From DAISJM01 sp036821485 (lineage in GTDB: Bacteria; Verrucomicrobiota; Kiritimatiellia; CAIQIC01; JAGNIJ01): DNA of 62,038 nucleotides. The notes below the pieces were generated by a model. That model was not told the origin of the DNA. It did no database searches and worked only from the letters and a program-made list of their open reading frames with translations. Shown piece by piece: positions 8,573-16,512 of this stretch. The stretch lies in NCBI GenBank assembly GCA_036821485.1, contig DAISJM010000019.1:1-62038 (forward strand), in the 5' to 3' direction. Position 1 is the stretch's first letter; every line of letters begins with the position of its first letter. A program made the position numbers and the translations under genes.

Positions 8573-9370
8573 TCAGTTCTCCGGCGCGGGCGGTTGGTCG
8601 CCCGATTTCTGCCACGGTTTTTGATTGGTGACGCCGCCCATGATGTCGAGCATGGCAAAGTCGGGGGCGACCGTGCGCAGCTTGCCGAACGACCAGGACA
8701 CCATCTCGAGGTAGCGCGGCTTGGCGTTGGGCTTGTCGATGACCATGGTGGTCGGGTAGCGGCGGAGGCGGTATTTGTTTGCCAGCAAGCCCTCGGGTTT
8801 CCCGTGCTCCGGATTGATGCGCAGTTTGATGATGTTCTTCGATTGGGCCTTGAAGTCCGACGTGGACAGCAGGTTCTCCCAGAGGTGGGTGCATTCGTCG
8901 TTCCATTCCGCGTAGAAGAAGATGAGCATCGGCACGTCGTACTTGGTCTGGAACTCCAGCGCCTGCCTGTGACCCTCCGCATCCTCCAGCCATTCGCGGT
9001 TCTCGTACACCGCGCCCGGGATGAATCGGCCGCCGGCCGCGGCGGCGGCCGGCCGTGATGCGGGAGCGGCGGCGGTGGAGGTCGCGGGCGTGGGCGCCGG
9101 CGATTCGATGTCCGCTGTGCGACACAGGGCTTCAACGGTCCGCCCGGAGGGCGAGGTGAACCGCACGCGAAGCATGCCGTTCTCCGCGGTGCTGACTACG
9201 GTGAGCACGCCGCCTGCGGGAAACAGGCCGCGCTGATCGTGGGGCGCGTTGACCGAGTAGGCGGGCACCTCGTGCTGAAGCGTGATGGTGCCGCCGGGCG
9301 CAGTTTCCGCGTGGGGCGCGATGATGCCGCAAATGCAGAGCATCAGGATGGTGACGGCAAGCCGCTTCAT
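8573..9370 (-). CDS. Exported thioredoxin-fold protein lacking the CxxC pair
   Basis: 265 residues. A signal peptide (MKRLAVTILMLCICGIIAPH) is followed by an SH3-like segment (VPAYSVNAPHDQRGLFPAGG), a Pro/Ala/Thr-rich linker, and a thioredoxin-fold domain (MLIFFYAEWNDECTHLWENL ... YRLRRYPTTMVID). The active-site position reads WNDEC rather than WCxxC, leaving a single Cys, so a disulfide oxidoreductase role is doubtful. The cis-Pro motif (RRYPTTMVI) is kept. The gene sits just upstream of the Ser/Thr kinase on the same strand, which suggests an envelope function linked to that kinase. The exact role is unknown. Confidence 0.75.
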   Translation of the reverse strand: MKRLAVTILMLCICGIIAPHAETAPGGTITLQHEVPAYSVNAPHDQRGLFPAGGVLTVVSTAENGMLRVRFTSPSGRTVEALCRTADIESPAPTPATSTAAAPASRPAAAAAGGRFIPGAVYENREWLEDAEGHRQALEFQTKYDVPMLIFFYAEWNDECTHLWENLLSTSDFKAQSKNIIKLRINPEHGKPEGLLANKYRLRRYPTTMVIDKPNAKPRYLEMVSWSFGKLRTVAPDFAMLDIMGGVTNQKPWQKSGDQPPAPEN

Positions 9371-9461
9371 GCCTGCATTCTAGCGGCGGTCCGCACATCG
9401 GGAAATGCAAAATGCGTACGCCATTGCCAACGGGCGCGGGACAAGCCATCATCCAGCCCAC

Positions 9462-10625
9462 ATGACATCATCCACTTCATCTGAGTCGCATCTTGAACTT
9501 ATTGCCGCCGCGCTGGCGGACACCAATACCTTTATCGGGCTGACCTTGAGCCATCCGAAGGTCGCTGCCGCAACCCCGTGGGAGCGTGTGCGCGTGCGTC
9601 CCGTAAAACGCAGGGGCAGCGTTGGATTGCAGGCTTTATGCGCGGGAAAAGCCGGCACCGAAACCCGGCCGATTGACGATGTGGCCGAAGTGGTGGACGG
9701 GTTGCTGCCGCAGTTTGCGCGGGCGAGTCTGCAGACGAAGTCGGGCGAATGGCATATCCGCGTGACGGGCAAGGGGCGCGTGTTGATGTCAAAAGGTGGC
9801 GCGCCCAAAACGGGGGCCAACGCGCTCGAACATGATCGCCAGAAGAAGCACGTGCTGTCGGGTGACCGGCCTGACGAGTTGCTCAAGGCGTTGGAGATCC
9901 AGAACTCGAATGGAAGCGTAAAGCCGTCGATGCAGGCCAAGCTTCGGCAGGTCAACGCGTTCATCAATTTGTTGGAGCCGCTGCTGGCGGGTGACAACAC
10001 GACGACGTTACGGATTTTCGATGCAGGTTGTGGGAGTGCCTATCTCACCTTTGCCCTGTATCACGTGTTGAAGCATCTGCGCGGAAGAAATGTCGAAGTG
10101 ATGGGCATTGATGTGCGCGAGGATGTGATCCGGAAAGCTGAAGCGCTTCGCGATCAACTCGGTTGGTCCGATGTGCAGTTTGCGGTCGGTCGTATCGCGG
10201 AGCACAAGCCCGCTGTTCCGCCCGATCTTGTGCTCAGCCTGCACGCGTGTGACACGGCGACGGATGAAGCCATTGCGCAGGGCGTTTGCTGGGGCAGTCG
10301 CGGGATTGTCGCGGTGCCTTGTTGCCAGCATGAATTACATCACCAACTGCAGGCGGAGGTTTTCCGGCCGATCACGCGGCACGGCATTTTGCGCGAGCGG
10401 CTGTCGGATTTGTTGACCGACGCATTCCGTGCGCAGTTGCTGCGCGTGGTGGGTTATCACGCCGAGGTCATCGAATTCGTCGAGCCGGAACACACGCCGA
10501 AGAACATCATGATCCGTGCGGTCCGTGCGGGGCGTGGCGGCGAAGTCGCGGCGCGGAAGGAATACGAGGCGCTCAAGAATTACTGGAGCGTTCAGCCGGC
10601 ACTGGAGAAGCTGCTGGGTAGATAG
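9462..10625 (+). CDS. SAM-dependent methyltransferase (Methyltransf_32-like)
   Basis: 387 residues from the ATG at 9462; an earlier in-frame ATG at 9405 is possible and neither has a good ribosome binding site. The C-terminal half is a class I SAM methyltransferase: motif I IFDAGCGSAYLTFALYHVL, followed by VMGIDVREDVIRKAE, LVLSLHACDTATDEAI and VAVPCCQHELHHQL. The His-Ala-Cys-Asp and Cys-Cys-Gln-His motifs are typical of the family that includes GSTCD/METTL25-like proteins, whose substrates are poorly known, possibly RNA. It is divergent from the thioredoxin-fold gene. Confidence 0.8.
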   Translation: MTSSTSSESHLELIAAALADTNTFIGLTLSHPKVAAATPWERVRVRPVKRRGSVGLQALCAGKAGTETRPIDDVAEVVDGLLPQFARASLQTKSGEWHIRVTGKGRVLMSKGGAPKTGANALEHDRQKKHVLSGDRPDELLKALEIQNSNGSVKPSMQAKLRQVNAFINLLEPLLAGDNTTTLRIFDAGCGSAYLTFALYHVLKHLRGRNVEVMGIDVREDVIRKAEALRDQLGWSDVQFAVGRIAEHKPAVPPDLVLSLHACDTATDEAIAQGVCWGSRGIVAVPCCQHELHHQLQAEVFRPITRHGILRERLSDLLTDAFRAQLLRVVGYHAEVIEFVEPEHTPKNIMIRAVRAGRGGEVAARKEYEALKNYWSVQPALEKLLGR

Positions 10626-10689
10626 GGCGAGGATTCCATGCCGAGCCGGATGCGGGAAGACGGCTCACCGCGGAGGGTTCGCCCTGCCA

Positions 10690-10771
10690 TTTTTCCAATC
10701 CTTGGAAAAATGGGGGCGGAATTTTCCAACCCTTGGAAAAAACGGCTGAAGATTTTCCAATCCTTGGAAAA
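10690..10771. repeat. Three palindromes TTTTCCAAYCCTTGGAAAA at exact 31-nt spacing
   Basis: Copies lie at 10691-10709, 10722-10740 and 10753-10771. Each has 8-nt arms TTTTCCAA/TTGGAAAA around a 3-nt centre (TCC, CCC, TCC); the first has an extra T/A pair. The spacer regions between copies are unrelated. The last copy ends 34 nt before the UV endonuclease start. The array could be a phased operator or a dispersed intergenic repeat. It is too short and too symmetric for CRISPR. Confidence 0.85.
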
Positions 10772-10805
10772 ATGTGGTATAGGGAGGACAGGGAAGGAGG
10801 GCCCC

Positions 10806-11741
10806 ATGATTCGGCTGGGCCTTTGCTGCATTTTCAGGGATGAACCGATCCGGTTTCGCCGTACCACGGCGACCGCGCTGCTTCGTCTTTCGCCTGCCGC
10901 GCGCCGCCGCAAGCTGTCGGATATCTGCATGGCCAACGCGGACGCGTTGTACGCGGCGGTGACCTTCTGCGCCGATCACGGGATCGGATCGTTTCGCGTG
11001 AACAGCCAGATCCTTCCGCTGAAGACGCACCCCAAGGTGGGTTACGATCTCCGCAAGCTGCCGGGTGGCGAGCGGACGGTGGCCCGGTTCAAGGCGTGCG
11101 GAAGACTCGCCCGCGCGCGCGGGTTGCGCCTGTCGCTGCATCCCGATCAGTTCGTCATACTCAACTCGCCGCGCCCGGAGGTCGTCGCCGCGTCCATCCT
11201 TGAGTTGGAGTACCAGGGCGAAGTGGCTTCGTGGATTGGTGCGGATGTCATCAACATCCACGGCGGCGGCGCGTACGGCGACAAGCTCAGCGCGCTCGAG
11301 CGGCTTCGCGGGAATCTGCGGCGGCTGTCGAAGCGTGTGCGTTCGCGGCTGACCTTGGAGAACGACGACAGGATTTACACGGTCGAGGATCTGCTGCTCA
11401 TCTGTCGCAGCGAGAAGATTCCGCTCGTATACGATGCGCATCATCACCGTTGCCTGCCGGACCGGTTCGATGTCGAGGAAGCGACGCAGGTCGCGGCGGC
11501 GACATGGAATCGCGAGCCGCTGTTCCATATCTCGAGCCCGCTGAAGGGCTGGAAGGGGCCGCAGCCGTTCCGGCATCACGACTTCATCAACCCGAAGGAC
11601 TTTCCCGCGTGCTGGCTGGCGCGTGACCTCACCGTGGAGGTCGAGGCGAAGGCGAAGGAAGTCGCGGTGCTGCGTTTGGGGCGCGACCTGGAGCGCCTGC
11701 GGGCGGGCGTGGTCCGGCGTCCACTGGAAATCGGACGGTAG
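10806..11741 (+). CDS. uvsE: UV DNA damage endonuclease (UvsE/UVDE family)
   Basis: 311 residues from the ATG preceded by GGAAGGAGG. UVDE is a metal-dependent TIM-barrel nuclease that nicks 5' of UV photoproducts in an alternative excision-repair pathway. Family motifs are in order: MIRLGLCC, FRVNSQILPL, RLSLHPDQFVILNS, INIHGGGAYGDK, LTLENDD, PLVYDAHHH and LFHISSP, which supply the His, Glu and Asp metal ligands. The length matches single-domain bacterial UvsE. The three phased palindromes just upstream could control it. The flavodoxin gene follows 46 nt later in the same direction. Confidence 0.92.
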   Translation: MIRLGLCCIFRDEPIRFRRTTATALLRLSPAARRRKLSDICMANADALYAAVTFCADHGIGSFRVNSQILPLKTHPKVGYDLRKLPGGERTVARFKACGRLARARGLRLSLHPDQFVILNSPRPEVVAASILELEYQGEVASWIGADVINIHGGGAYGDKLSALERLRGNLRRLSKRVRSRLTLENDDRIYTVEDLLLICRSEKIPLVYDAHHHRCLPDRFDVEEATQVAAATWNREPLFHISSPLKGWKGPQPFRHHDFINPKDFPACWLARDLTVEVEAKAKEVAVLRLGRDLERLRAGVVRRPLEIGR

Positions 11742-11787
11742 GGGCGTACATTGTCCTTCCGGACAAAATGAAAAGGGGAGAACAAAT

Positions 11788-12351
11788 ATGAGCAACATTC
11801 TTATAGTCTACGCGACGGATTCGAACAGCACGAAGAAGGCGGCCGAGGCGGTGGCGAAAGGCGCGGCGTCTGTCGCCGGCACAACGGTGGTGGTGAAGAC
11901 TGCTGAGACGGCCACCGCAGAGGACGTACTCGCGGCGGATGGCGTGATCGTCGGAACGCCGGTGCACATGGGGAGCCCGGACTGGCGGATCAAGTCATTC
12001 ATCGACAAAGTCTGCAGCGGGCTGTGGATGAAGGATTCGGCGGTCGGCAAAGTCGCGGGTGTGTTTGCCACGGGCAGCGGCTATGGGAACGGCGGCGGCG
12101 GTGTCGAATTGACGTTGCTCTCGCTGCTGTCGAATTTCGCCGAGCTGGGCATGATCATTGTGCCGTTGCCGAAGAACACGCCGGGTTATCACAAGGGTGG
12201 TATTCAATGGGGCGCGTACGGGCGGTCGATGGGCGAGAAGATGGAGCAGACGGGTCTGCCGGACGACCGGCTCGAGGCGGCGATTCATCACGGTGCGAAC
12301 ATTGCGAGAGTGGCAGCCACGGTGAAAGGCAAGAAGCTGCTGGGCGGCTGA
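11788..12351 (+). CDS. Flavodoxin-fold FMN protein (WrbA/flavodoxin-like)
   Basis: 187 residues, started at the ATG 8 nt after AGGGGAG. The FMN phosphate loop is YATDSNSTKKAAEAV. GTPVHMGSPDWRIKSFID and ATGSGYGNGGGGVELTL match the other FMN-contacting loops. The overall length fits WrbA-like quinone reductases or short flavodoxins. It probably carries one- or two-electron reduction of quinones or partner proteins in the cytoplasm. It converges on the double-rubredoxin oxidoreductase with only 4 nt between the stops, and that plus rubrerythrin suggests an oxygen-defence context. Confidence 0.85.
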   Translation: MSNILIVYATDSNSTKKAAEAVAKGAASVAGTTVVVKTAETATAEDVLAADGVIVGTPVHMGSPDWRIKSFIDKVCSGLWMKDSAVGKVAGVFATGSGYGNGGGGVELTLLSLLSNFAELGMIIVPLPKNTPGYHKGGIQWGAYGRSMGEKMEQTGLPDDRLEAAIHHGANIARVAATVKGKKLLGG

Positions 12352-12360
12352 GCGCTCAGC
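12347..12360. repeat. 14-nt perfect palindrome at convergent stop codons
   Basis: GCTGAGCGCTCAGC contains the TGA stop of the flavodoxin gene on one strand and the TGA stop of the oxidoreductase on the other. It has no loop and no T-tract, so it is not a standard terminator. It may be coincidental or a binding site. Confidence 0.5.
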
Positions 12361-13870
12361 GTGCGAGCAGTTGGGTTGCGATTGCGGCGGCGGTGGGTTG
12401 ACCGGCCAGCGCGGCGGAGAAGTCCTCACCGGTTTCGATTGCCTTGTTGAGGGCGGCCGCGCCGCCTGTATCGCCGAGCAGAATGCCACCGACCAGCCGG
12501 TTGTTCTGGAAAACAAAACGCCGATAGTTGCCGCCTGTTTCTTCCTCAAGGACTTTTCCGCCGGCGCCTTCCGGTTCGATGCGGCCGATGCTGGTCAATC
12601 CGAGGCCGAGCACCTTCAGCGTGTGCGAGCGGGGGATTCCTCCGAACTCCGTCTTCTGTCCCGCCGCGTTCAATCCGGCGATGGTGCCCTGGTATTGCGC
12701 TGCGGACCACGAGCCATAGAGCACGCCACGATGTTCGGCCGCATCGCCGGCTGCGTACACGTCCGGGAGCGAAGTCTGCAGGTGATTGTTCACGAGCAGG
12801 CCTTTGTTCGCCTCGATGCCGGCGCGCCGTGCAAGGTACGTGTTCGACTGGACGCCGGTGGCGACGATGACGATATCGGCCGGTTCGACCGAGCCATCCT
12901 CCAGTAACACGCCGGCGACGTGTTCATCGCCGACGATTTCCTTCGTTTTCGCGAGGACTCGGACCTTCACACCGACCGTTGCGGCAAAGTTCTTCAGCAG
13001 TTCGCCTGCGCGCGGGTTGAGCTGGCGCTGCATGAGATGGGTGGAGTTTTCGAGGATGGTCACCCTGCCGCCATTCCGGGCGATGGCGCCGGCGGTTTCG
13101 AGGCCGAGGAGACCACCACCGATGCAGACGCAGCGCGGATGGGCGCGGAGCGCATTGAGCACGATGTGCGCGTCGTGGAAGGAACGGATGGCGAATACGC
13201 CCTCACGTCGGAGTCCGGGGAAAGGCGGAAGGTTCGCATGCGCGCCTTGGGCGAGAATGAGCCGGTCGTAGACGATCTCGCGCCCGGAGCGAAGGACAAC
13301 GGTCTTCTTTGCCGGGATCAACTCGATCACTTCGGCACCGGTAATGACCTCGATCTGGCGTTCCTCGTACCATTTGGGTTCGTGGATCAGCAGGGAGAAA
13401 TCGTTGGCCTCGCCGGCGAGGTAGCGCGTGAGGTTGATGCGGTAGTAGGGGAAGTCGGGTTCCTTGTTGACCAGCGTGATGCTGGCGTTGGGGAGCGTCT
13501 TGCGTGCGGCCTCGGCGGCGGAGAGGCCGGCGATGCCGCCGCCGACGATGACGATGCGAAGGCCGCCGGGCGTGGTGGCTGCCGCGGGTTCCGGGGTTGC
13601 TTCATTCGTGAATTCGGCCTCGAACTGATCGCGACCGGCCCCGCAGATCGGGCATTCGTCGGGTGGCTCGATGCCCTCGTGGTAGTAGTTGCACGCCTTG
13701 CAGCGCCACATCTTTGCCACGCTTTTCGGCGCGGCGGGAGGCTGTTCGGTGTGTGGCTCGAATTCAGAACGCGGCGCGCCGCAGACGGGGCACTCATCAG
13801 GCGGGGCGTCGCCGTGGTGGATATAGCCACACACGACGCATCGCCACGCTTTGGACGGAGTGGTACTCAT
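12356..13870 (-). CDS. Double rubredoxin-like / FAD-NAD(P) oxidoreductase fusion (NADH:rubredoxin reductase type)
   Basis: 504 residues. Two short rubredoxin-like iron domains open the protein: WRCVVCGYIHHG ... CPVCG (about 10-38) and WRCKACNYYHEG ... CPICG (about 54-84). A two-domain pyridine-nucleotide disulfide oxidoreductase follows: FAD motif IVIVGGGIAGLSAAEAA near 108, NAD motif CVCIGGGLLGLETAG, and FAD motif DVYAAGDAAEHRG. The C-terminus resembles NirB/NADH:rubredoxin reductase. It should move electrons from NAD(P)H through FAD to its own Fe(Cys)4 centres and on to partners such as rubrerythrin, encoded 18 nt upstream on the same strand. Fusion of two rubredoxin-like domains to the reductase is unusual. 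Confidence 0.9.
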   Translation of the reverse strand: MSTTPSKAWRCVVCGYIHHGDAPPDECPVCGAPRSEFEPHTEQPPAAPKSVAKMWRCKACNYYHEGIEPPDECPICGAGRDQFEAEFTNEATPEPAAATTPGGLRIVIVGGGIAGLSAAEAARKTLPNASITLVNKEPDFPYYRINLTRYLAGEANDFSLLIHEPKWYEERQIEVITGAEVIELIPAKKTVVLRSGREIVYDRLILAQGAHANLPPFPGLRREGVFAIRSFHDAHIVLNALRAHPRCVCIGGGLLGLETAGAIARNGGRVTILENSTHLMQRQLNPRAGELLKNFAATVGVKVRVLAKTKEIVGDEHVAGVLLEDGSVEPADIVIVATGVQSNTYLARRAGIEANKGLLVNNHLQTSLPDVYAAGDAAEHRGVLYGSWSAAQYQGTIAGLNAAGQKTEFGGIPRSHTLKVLGLGLTSIGRIEPEGAGGKVLEEETGGNYRRFVFQNNRLVGGILLGDTGGAAALNKAIETGEDFSAALAGQPTAAAIATQLLAR

Positions 13871-13875
13871 CCTGG

Positions 13876-13890
13876 CCGGCGCACCGGGTT
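13876..13890. repeat. 15-nt repeat with small hairpin, copy 1 (downstream of rubrerythrin)
   Basis: CCGGCGCACCGGGTT overlaps the last codon region and stop of rubrerythrin. It can fold as CCGG-CGCA-CCGG. An identical copy lies upstream of the same gene at 14416-14430. Confidence 0.6.
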
Positions 13891-14389
13891 ACTTCACCGG
13901 GGAGAACTTATCCTTGGTCACGCCGCAGATCTCGCACTTCTCCGGCAGGGTGCCGATGAACGTGTTGCCGCAGACGGGACAAATGTAGATCGCCTCTGCG
14001 GGCAGGTCCTTGCCGCCGGTCACGGCCTGAAGCGCCTTGTCATACAGGTTGTAGTGAACCTTCTCGACCGCCATGGCGTATTCGAAGGAGGTGACGGCGG
14101 CGGTGTTGCCTTCGGCCTTCGCCTCGGCGACGAACTTGGGATACATCTGCTGGAACTCGTAACCTTCGCCATCCTTGGCGACCTGGAGGTTGTCGGCTGT
14201 GCCCTTGACGCCGCCCATGACGCGAAGATGCGCGTGGGCGTGGAATGTTTCGGCCGCGGATGCGGCGCGGAACAGTTTGGCGACCTGTTTGAAACCTTCG
14301 GCTTCGGCCTTCTTCGCAAACGCGAGATACTTGCGATTGGCCTGGCTCTCTCCGGCAAATGCTTCTTTCAGATTGTCAGCGGTGGACAT
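13889..14389 (-). CDS. rbr: Rubrerythrin
   Basis: 166 residues, complete. The ferritin-like di-iron domain carries the paired ligand motifs: EAFAGESQANRKY, AAETFHAHAH, and later FVAEAKAEGN and YAMAVEKVHYNLY. The C-terminal rubredoxin-like domain has CPVCG ... CEICG. Rubrerythrin reduces hydrogen peroxide in the cytoplasm of anaerobes and microaerophiles using electrons from NADH via rubredoxin. The fused rubredoxin oxidoreductase directly downstream is the obvious electron donor, so the two form a peroxide-reduction pair. An AGGAG-type ribosome binding site precedes the ATG on the minus strand. Confidence 0.96.
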   Translation of the reverse strand: MSTADNLKEAFAGESQANRKYLAFAKKAEAEGFKQVAKLFRAASAAETFHAHAHLRVMGGVKGTADNLQVAKDGEGYEFQQMYPKFVAEAKAEGNTAAVTSFEYAMAVEKVHYNLYDKALQAVTGGKDLPAEAIYICPVCGNTFIGTLPEKCEICGVTKDKFSPVK

Positions 14390-14415
14390 TTGAATTGCTC
14401 CTTATTGAGTTGATC

Positions 14416-14430
14416 CCGGCGCACCGGGTT
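14416..14430. repeat. 15-nt repeat with small hairpin, copy 2 (upstream of rubrerythrin)
   Basis: Exact copy of the element at 13876-13890. Here the stem extends to CCCGG-CGCA-CCGGG. It lies 27 nt upstream of the rubrerythrin start, in its likely leader. Confidence 0.6.
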
Positions 14431-14545
14431 TCATCAACATAGCCGACAACGCCCTGTGGAGTAAAGGCGCGACTTGAACTCCAGCCTTCAGGCTTGAGCG
14501 CGGGGAATCGGGACTGTACCGTGTCTGCAGACCAAGGAGGGTCCC

Positions 14546-16486
14546 ATGTCACAAATGCGTCTTCCGCTGCGGGTGGTCTTTGTTCTCCTGCCTTTGCTGA
14601 TTCTCGCGTCCGGTTGTGCCACGCCATTGACCAAGCCCCAGGCGCTTCTGGGCGTCGGCGACAAACCGTCCGGGCAAATCCATGTGATCGACCTGAAGGA
14701 AACGGAGTCGACGGTTGGGAGTTACTGGCAGAACTACACGATCGTGATCCGGCCGGTGATTCAGGGGCGGGGTGTCACGTGCAAAATGGTGGCGGCGGGC
14801 AGCCCCAGCAGGAATGTGGGGGCCTATCAGCTGCCGCAAGGCAACTACCGGGTTGGCCCCCGCGACATGCTGTTCGACATCAACGACTACGGGATTCCGT
14901 CGGTACTGGCTGAGGGCAAGAAGTCCAACACGGTGTCGAGGGGGGAGATCGATGTCCAGGTTCGGCCGGGCAAGATTGAGGTGGTCTGTATTCGCTCCAG
15001 CCAGAGCGAGCTGTTCAACACCATGGTGAATCTGAAGTACAGTTTCATCGGAGAAATCACGGACCCGGGGACGAATCTTGAGGAGGCCCGACAGGAGTTG
15101 CTGTCGTGGCTTGGCGGCGGCGATACGGCGCAGAAGTTCTATGCGACACTGATGCTGGCCGAGGTCGGTGACGCCGCGGCCGGGGAGGAGCTCATCAAGC
15201 TGGGGAGCAAGGATCGGCGTTTCAGTCCGTACACCCGGGCGGCGGTGAGAAGCATTTCGAGACGGATTGGCCAGCCGATTGGAGAGCCCGTCCGCGCGCG
15301 TTTCCCGGATGAGCTTCATGTGTACGCCGGGGAGGTGAACACCAACGGGACGCTGCCGATGGTCCGTTTGGCGCGGCCGTTTCGCATCTACTTCGTCGAC
15401 GATTCACCCGTGGATCCGAATCCGGCCTTCACGGAGCACGTCGTGGTGTTGCAGCCGGGGAAGCATCAACTGATTGCCGGTCTGTGGACCCGCCCGTCCG
15501 CGGGCGGCGGCTTTGCCGGCGCCATGGCCGCGGCGATGTCCGAGAACAAGGAACTGGATCTGGATGCAAAGGAGGGGCAGGTCTACGAGGTCAACGATTC
15601 GCCCATGACCTTCAGCATGACCATCCAGGGGTTCCAGAGCAGTCAGCAGGCGATTCATATGCCGAGCCTGGGCCTGGTGAGCAATGCAACAAGAGTGGCG
15701 ACGATTCGGGGTGGCCGCCGCGTAGTCCGGCAGGTTGAACTGTTGCCGGAGGTCGCGAAGGATCGGGAGCTGGTTGCGCTGCAGGGCGTCTGGGAAGTGG
15801 CGGGTGGTGATCTCGATGGCAAGCTCTGGAACATCGATGAGCTTCGGAAGAAGGATGCAGCCTTTGCGGATATGTCGTTGGAGGTGAAGGGCCGGCGCAT
15901 GGAGTGGAAGGGGCAGAAGATTCGTGGCAAAAGCATCATCACGGAATTGGATACATCCTCAACGCCCAACCAGTTGACCAGCATGAGCATTTCTGACGGT
16001 TCGGTCATGCACGGCATCTTTGAGGTGAGCAGCAACACGCTCCGCTACTGCTGGGGCGCCCGCGCGCCGAAGGAGTTCAAGTCCGACATGCGGGTCGGAA
16101 CGCTGCACTTCATGATGCAGAGGAAGGTTCCGGCCGTGACCAACAAGCCTGCAGCCAAGGCCTCCGTGCCGGCGAAGGCGACAGCCGCCAAGCCCGCCGC
16201 TGCCAAGGTGCCGGCGGTGCAACCGGCCCCTGTGGCGGACACCGCGGTTCCGGTGGCTCCGACGCCTGCCGTGGAGCCTAAAGTTGAGCCCAAGGTCGAG
16301 ACTTCTGCGTCGGCGAAGCCTGAACCGGCAGCCCCCGTGGTCGAGTCCGCGGCACCAGTCCCCGTGCCCGTGGAGGCGCCCGAGGTCGGCTCCGAATCCG
16401 AAACAGCAAAGCCCCCGGAAGCTGTTCCCGAAACCGAACCGACACTTTCGCCAGTTCCCGACATCATGGCGCCGGTGGGACGATAG
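14546..16486 (+). CDS. Large lipoprotein with a TIGR03067-like domain and Pro/Ala-rich tail
   Basis: 646 residues, start set by AAGGAGG 7 nt before the ATG. The N-terminus ends in a lipobox LASGC (Cys near residue 26), so it should be lipid-anchored in the envelope. The middle of the protein has no clear family; one stretch (EARQELLSWLGGGDTAQKFY) resembles helical repeats. Around residue 415, LQGVWEVAGGDLDGKLWNID begins a domain resembling TIGR03067, a beta-rich family of unknown function common in planctomycetes and relatives. The last ~120 residues are Ala/Pro/Val/Glu-rich and probably unstructured. It is followed after 26 nt by the DUF3592 gene on the same strand. Confidence 0.7.
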   Translation: MSQMRLPLRVVFVLLPLLILASGCATPLTKPQALLGVGDKPSGQIHVIDLKETESTVGSYWQNYTIVIRPVIQGRGVTCKMVAAGSPSRNVGAYQLPQGNYRVGPRDMLFDINDYGIPSVLAEGKKSNTVSRGEIDVQVRPGKIEVVCIRSSQSELFNTMVNLKYSFIGEITDPGTNLEEARQELLSWLGGGDTAQKFYATLMLAEVGDAAAGEELIKLGSKDRRFSPYTRAAVRSISRRIGQPIGEPVRARFPDELHVYAGEVNTNGTLPMVRLARPFRIYFVDDSPVDPNPAFTEHVVVLQPGKHQLIAGLWTRPSAGGGFAGAMAAAMSENKELDLDAKEGQVYEVNDSPMTFSMTIQGFQSSQQAIHMPSLGLVSNATRVATIRGGRRVVRQVELLPEVAKDRELVALQGVWEVAGGDLDGKLWNIDELRKKDAAFADMSLEVKGRRMEWKGQKIRGKSIITELDTSSTPNQLTSMSISDGSVMHGIFEVSSNTLRYCWGARAPKEFKSDMRVGTLHFMMQRKVPAVTNKPAAKASVPAKATAAKPAAAKVPAVQPAPVADTAVPVAPTPAVEPKVEPKVETSASAKPEPAAPVVESAAPVPVPVEAPEVGSESETAKPPEAVPETEPTLSPVPDIMAPVGR

Positions 16487-16512
16487 CGTTCGGCCGACGG
16501 AACAGGGAGTGC

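Noticed and set aside
9405..9461. Upstream in-frame ATG for the methyltransferase
   Set aside because: No ribosome binding site, and the extra 19 residues have no visible conservation; kept as an alternative start only.
10690..10771. Possible short CRISPR array
   Set aside because: Only three 19-nt units with 12-nt gaps, perfectly palindromic, and no cas genes nearby.
12347..12360. Terminator between flavodoxin and oxidoreductase genes
   Set aside because: The palindrome has no loop and no T-tract on either side; reported only as a palindrome.
12920..14413. 497-codon open frame on the plus strand
   Set aside because: Antisense to the oxidoreductase and rubrerythrin genes, which have strong motifs; no domain, and Arg/Gly-rich composition typical of a shadow frame.
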